Positions 20,324 to 23,383 of a DNA stretch of 23,383 nucleotides are shown here, piece after piece; position 1 is the stretch's first letter, and each line of letters opens with the position of its first letter. A program made the translations under genes and the position numbers. This DNA comes from Oehlia diaphana (lineage: Eukaryota > Glomeromycota > Glomeromycetes > Glomerales > Glomeraceae). Where the stretch lies: positions 36,225-59,607 of the forward strand of contig QZLH01000470.1 in NCBI GenBank assembly GCA_003833135.1, read 5' to 3'. Under the pieces are notes generated by a model. That model saw nothing but the letters and a program-made list of their open reading frames with translations, ran no database searches and was not told the origin of the DNA.

Positions 20324-20628
20324 TAACAAACCATTTAAAAATAAACTTCGTGAAAAGTAGAACATTTGGATGAATTCAGATCAATTTTTTTATATTAAAG
20401 ATAGGAATTTAAAAAAGCCTGGGTATGATATTATTTGTAAATAGATATTTGAAACTTAGGCAGAAATTTCAGAAAAATGATTATAAAATCATTTAAAAAA
20501 TGTAGTATTAGTAATACAATAGATGGGTCAGAAGATAATTTATTTGAAAAGATGAGAAAATTGATGAAAATGAAAGAAAAATTGTAAATATAGATAGTAA
20601 TTTAACTGATGAATTAGATGAATTGTAA

Positions 20629-21093
20629 AATGATATATCATAAAAATAAAATTTATTTTAAATAAAATATAAAAAAAATTTTCAAATTTGAAGTATAATG
20701 CTATATAGTATTTGTTCACTAAATTTCATAGAATTTGTTTATTAAGTTTTGTGACATTTATTTATTAAATTTCATAGTATTGGTATTATTTATTTTTAAA
20801 TTCACTAATTTCTTTATAAGTAAAAAACTTGGATTTATAAACTAAAATATTGGATTATTTTTGTTATAAATTACATATAATATAAAGAGTATCTATATAA
20901 AGTTTAAATTCTGACTTTATATATTTGGCTCTAACCATTAATTTTTATCTAACATCACATATTAATAATTTATTATATAAAAAATTAAAATTACATTAAA
21001 AATTTATAAATTAATAAATAAGTCATGATCTATTATATCTAGAAAGATGTTCTTATTACCATTCAATTCATCTTAATTAAATAATTCTAAAAA
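20629..21093. other. AT-rich decayed sequence
   Basis: No gene is seen. TTTATTAAATTTCATAG-like phrases repeat between about 20712 and 20785. It may be the 3' part of the dead pogo element, but no terminal repeat was recognised. Confidence 0.4.
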
Positions 21094-21248
21094 GCTATTA
21101 ATCATCCTTTTACAATTACTAGATGCTGAAAAATTAAGCAAAATATTTAGAGGTATAGTAAATATAATCAAGAAATATTAAAATGCCAATTTTAACATTT
21201 TGCTAAATATCTCATTAGTCAGTAATTATAAAAAGATGAAACTTTAGC
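21094..21248. repeat. Imperfect inverted repeat (foldback)
   Basis: The left arm (about 21094-21152) and right arm (about 21190-21248) are diverged reverse complements. The shared core is CTTTTACAATTACT versus CTTTTTATAATTACT, and AGCAAAAT(A/G)TT inside. The spacer is about 40 bp. There is no coding capacity. It is probably an old MITE or foldback element. Confidence 0.5.
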
Positions 21249-21958
21249 AATATTATTAGATGCTAAACCAAATTAGCTAAATTGTATTATACCACTTATG
21301 TTATATACGAATTAATAAATGTACTTGCTAATCTTGAAAATACTTGGATGTTCTTTATAAAGAACATTATCTACGCATCTGTTTACATTCTTTTTACCTG
21401 ACTAACATACTGAAAAATGCGCTCATATAGCTCCTTTTACCAGTCTTCTTAAAGTAACTATTGTTACAGATCTTACTGAAATAGTCCAAGAAGTTTCTGC
21501 CAAATCTATCAATATTCCTTTCTCTATAAATTTCTATATTCTTAAATCTTATGCCTATTGCTATTTCTTTTCACAAGTTGCTATAAAAACAGCAATAGAT
21601 ATCTCTTATGCACTAAAAAATATGGAACTTATATAATATTTTTCTAGTAAAGTTACCTTATTTTATTATTATTATGATTAATCTAGATTTAATTCAGATT
21701 AATATAGTTTATCTTCCCGCTTTTAATGACCTACTCACTCTTATATGGGCAGATTTGATTCGATAGTATCGCTTCTGTAACAAATAATATGCAATCACGC
21801 CCTATTAATAATATATCACATCAAATATAGTATTTGATTGGTTTTTAAAACAATTATATATTACCTGAATAAATAATTTAAAAGTAATTACATTTTGATA
21901 AAATCTAGAATGTAAAAAAAAAACACGTGTATAAATTTTTTTGCTTTAAAGTTCTTAC
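21249..21958. other. Decayed AT-rich stretch
   Basis: A plus-strand stretch near 21460-21630 reads as fairly protein-like (for example VTDLTEIVQEVSAKSINIPF), but it has no start, family match or splice context and is probably an old transposon remnant. A perfect 20-bp palindrome (ATGTTCTTTA and its complement) lies at 21348-21367. Confidence 0.35.
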
Positions 21959-22147
21959 GTGTTTTATTTTATAATGCCATTTACTTGTTTTCTTTGTTCT
22001 GCTAATACTCCTAAAATTTTTTCATCTAAAAACTCACTTTCTATTCACGAAAGGACCTTTTACCCAAATAATAAAATAATACCTCACTCACACATCATGA
22101 AGTTTAACCAAATGGGAGTCTTGTATTTATCAAATAGCAGTATTTAA
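21959..22147 (+). pseudogene. Degenerate C2H2-finger-like ORF fragment
   Basis: From the ATG at about 21974 the frame reads MPFTCFLCSANTPKIFSSKN, then SLSIHERTFYP. This resembles a C2H2 zinc finger start (C-x2-C ... F-x5-L-x2-H), but the final His is not evident (H-x3-F-Y-P). The frame soon degrades into low-complexity sequence. Such fingers often begin transposon-associated proteins in fungi. Downstream phrases near 22550-22810 in shifting frames (YTCKFKDGQGYEQL, MQLRCGSMRFEF) may belong to the same broken gene. Low certainty. Confidence 0.3.
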
Positions 22148-23059
22148 TAAGTATTAAAAATTTGTATTTATTAAGTAATAAAAAAATAAAATACTTAAAT
22201 ACTACAATATTTTATTATTTATTAATTATTTAATTTTTTAAGCATTTTTTTAATACTTTAATATAACCTTTATAGATACTTTTTCAACATATCTTGTATT
22301 CAATAAACACTATTTATAAATATTTAGTAAATGCTTTGATAAACATTATGATGTAATGCCTAATTTCTCCATCTTTATATGATATTCACCACTTTAAACA
22401 GTCATTTGTAATGCAGTTAAAGGCACACTTACAATTTCATAGAAGTAAACCTTGAGCAAAAACTTTAAAAATGGAATCCTTTTCCAAAGAACTTTTCATT
22501 GTTTTATTCTATAATAAACTAACTTTTCAATATTCACCAGTAAAAAGAATATATACTTGTAAGTTCAAAGATGGTCAAGGATATGAACAATTGAGTAATA
22601 TTCTTTTTGATAATAAAAACTGGAGTAGCAAAAAGTGACAGATGGGTACATATGCATGCATATATTTTGATGCAGAATGCACAACAAACCTATGATGTTA
22701 CTTTCTGTTAGAAAGAATGTGTGTACAAAGATTCTAATATGCAGTTACGTTGTGGTTCAATGCGCTTTGAATTTAATGTTGATGTAAGAGATTTTGTAGA
22801 AGGTAATTGATAATCTTTATTTATGTATATAGTAAGTTAGAAAATTTAGAAATGTAAAAAATAGAGAATTTTAGAAATTTGAAATAAAAGTTAATTAAAA
22901 TTGTACAAATAAAACAAGATTATTTTTTTTATTTACATTATTCATATTTCGCGTCATTTCATAAATTTATCAGTATTGACAATACATGATTTTTATCTTT
23001 AAAGCTATTAGGCTTTAATTTCTACTGTTTTTCGTGTATATTTAATTGGAGTATTTAAA
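22148..23059. other. Mostly decayed spacer
   Basis: 22150-22400 is AT-rich with ATTTATTAAGTAATA-like repeats. 22540-22810 has short protein-like phrases broken by stops and shifts, possibly the tail of the C2H2-like remnant. 22811-23059 is the 3' flank of a minus-strand gene. Confidence 0.35.
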
Positions 23060-23383
23060 TTACGGGTTTTTTTGATTTTCCTCCACCCATTGTTGTCCCT
23101 CCAAAAAATAATCGTACCTAAGTAAGAGTATAATAATTAATATTACAAGTTGCGAAATTAGTAAAAATTGGTTTAAAATGCTTACCTGTTGATGGTTTTT
23201 TTTTCTATACTTGATGTTGAAAAATGCCGTAATACCATTCCTTTTTGTTTTAAATATCGCATAAATTGAGGCACATGCTGAGCAAATACATGCATGTACG
23301 GCGTAACATCAGTTCGCAAATACATGCCTTCTTGTTGATTTGCATCATTCAGATTACCAATAGTAGGACGACAAAAATCACAA
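23060..23383 (-). CDS. 3' end of a split gene, unknown family (partial)
   Basis: Minus-strand exons run from the window edge at 23383 to 23186 and from 23117 to 23060. They are separated by a 68-nt GTAAGC...TTAG intron and end in TAA at 23060-23062. The join is in phase (AG|G, giving R). The visible product begins CDFCRPTIGN. It then contains DVTPYMHVFAQHVPQFMRYL, SIEKKTINRYD and a C-terminus ending ENQKNP. The TPYMH...H-P-x-F-[MI] pattern resembles C-terminal parts of uncharacterised, repeat-associated proteins that I recall from mycorrhizal fungi and some animals; I cannot name the family. The 5' part lies outside the window, so length and start are unknown. The good splice phase and lack of stops suggest an intact gene. 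Confidence 0.6.

Larger units (their letters stand above)
18698..20628 (+). pseudogene. Dead pogo/Tigger-type (DDE_1) transposase, interrupted by two MITEs
   Basis: The ATG at 18698 opens a CENP-B/pogo-type helix-turn-helix start (MPKIQRSSY, then YAKERGQRAA). Later, separated by stops and frameshifts, come family landmarks: KSANGKTDA, FFATNRWFYSFFKR, KIGQKLPVQLSEKL, NEMPVYFNM, TTGNEKN, LADGMKLLPIVIFKGK, LLVIDSF, QPLDVCLNK, then NKPFKNKLREK and, near the end, IIKSFKKCSIS. The usual first catalytic Asp (MDETPVYF) is read as Asn (INEMPVYF). The Asp residues in VIDSF and QPLD are present. Many stop codons show it is inactive. Two small elements at 19631-19801 and 19837-20323 split the QPLDVCLNKPFK region. 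Terminal inverted repeats of the parent element were not found. Confidence 0.85.

Noticed and set aside
1..23383. tRNA, rRNA or snRNA genes
   Set aside because: I looked for T-loop (GGTTCGAATCC-like) and conserved rRNA strings on both strands and saw none. A tRNAscan-SE and Infernal run would settle this.

Overview
The window is strongly AT-rich eukaryotic DNA. Short spliceosomal introns (mostly 68-82 nt, one of 230 nt), long A/T homopolymers, simple repeats and decayed DNA transposons all point to a fungus. The best guess is an arbuscular mycorrhizal fungus (Glomeromycotina, Rhizophagus-like), inferred from gene and repeat style only. Most of the 23.4 kb is non-coding. There are two intact multi-exon genes, one gene cut by the right edge, and transposon debris.

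Layout. Positions 1-10732 hold no gene I can support. They contain a TTTCGGCA repeat cluster at the left edge, a 110-bp foldback at 2241-2350, a possible protein-kinase remnant near 2840-3040, a 63-A homopolymer near 4650, microsatellites, and a degenerate tandem-like patch near 8000-8240. Positions 10733-13699 (+) encode a five-exon gene for a predicted 836-residue protein. Its last ~180 residues are an eIF4E cap-binding domain, and its first ~655 are a low-complexity extension. A 2-kb convergent intergenic region follows. Positions 17650-15763 (-) encode a three-exon gene for a predicted 579-residue protein that ends in a Pkr1-like two-helix membrane domain, the V-ATPase assembly factor family. 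A CRE-like site lies about 100 bp upstream of it.

Positions 18698-20628 are a dead pogo/Tigger-type transposase. Two small elements interrupt it: a 171-bp pogo-like MITE with a TA target duplication and a 487-bp hAT-like MITE with an 8-bp target duplication. Removing each insertion with one target copy restores the local reading frame, which gives a clear order of events. Positions 20629-23000 are decayed AT-rich sequence with inverted repeats and a degenerate C2H2-like ORF. The 3' end of a split gene of unknown function, probably from a transposon-associated family, lies on the minus strand at the right edge.

The main point of interest is the eIF4E gene. Its cap-pocket residues are mostly kept. 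Three residues of the surface that normally docks eIF4G/4E-BP are replaced, and a very long N-terminal extension carries repeated short motifs, a Cys/Phe tetrad repeat and a YxxxxL motif. The convergent Pkr1-like gene shows the same plan, a long acidic extension before a small conserved domain. All splice joins are read from the sequence by frame and signal, not from transcripts.
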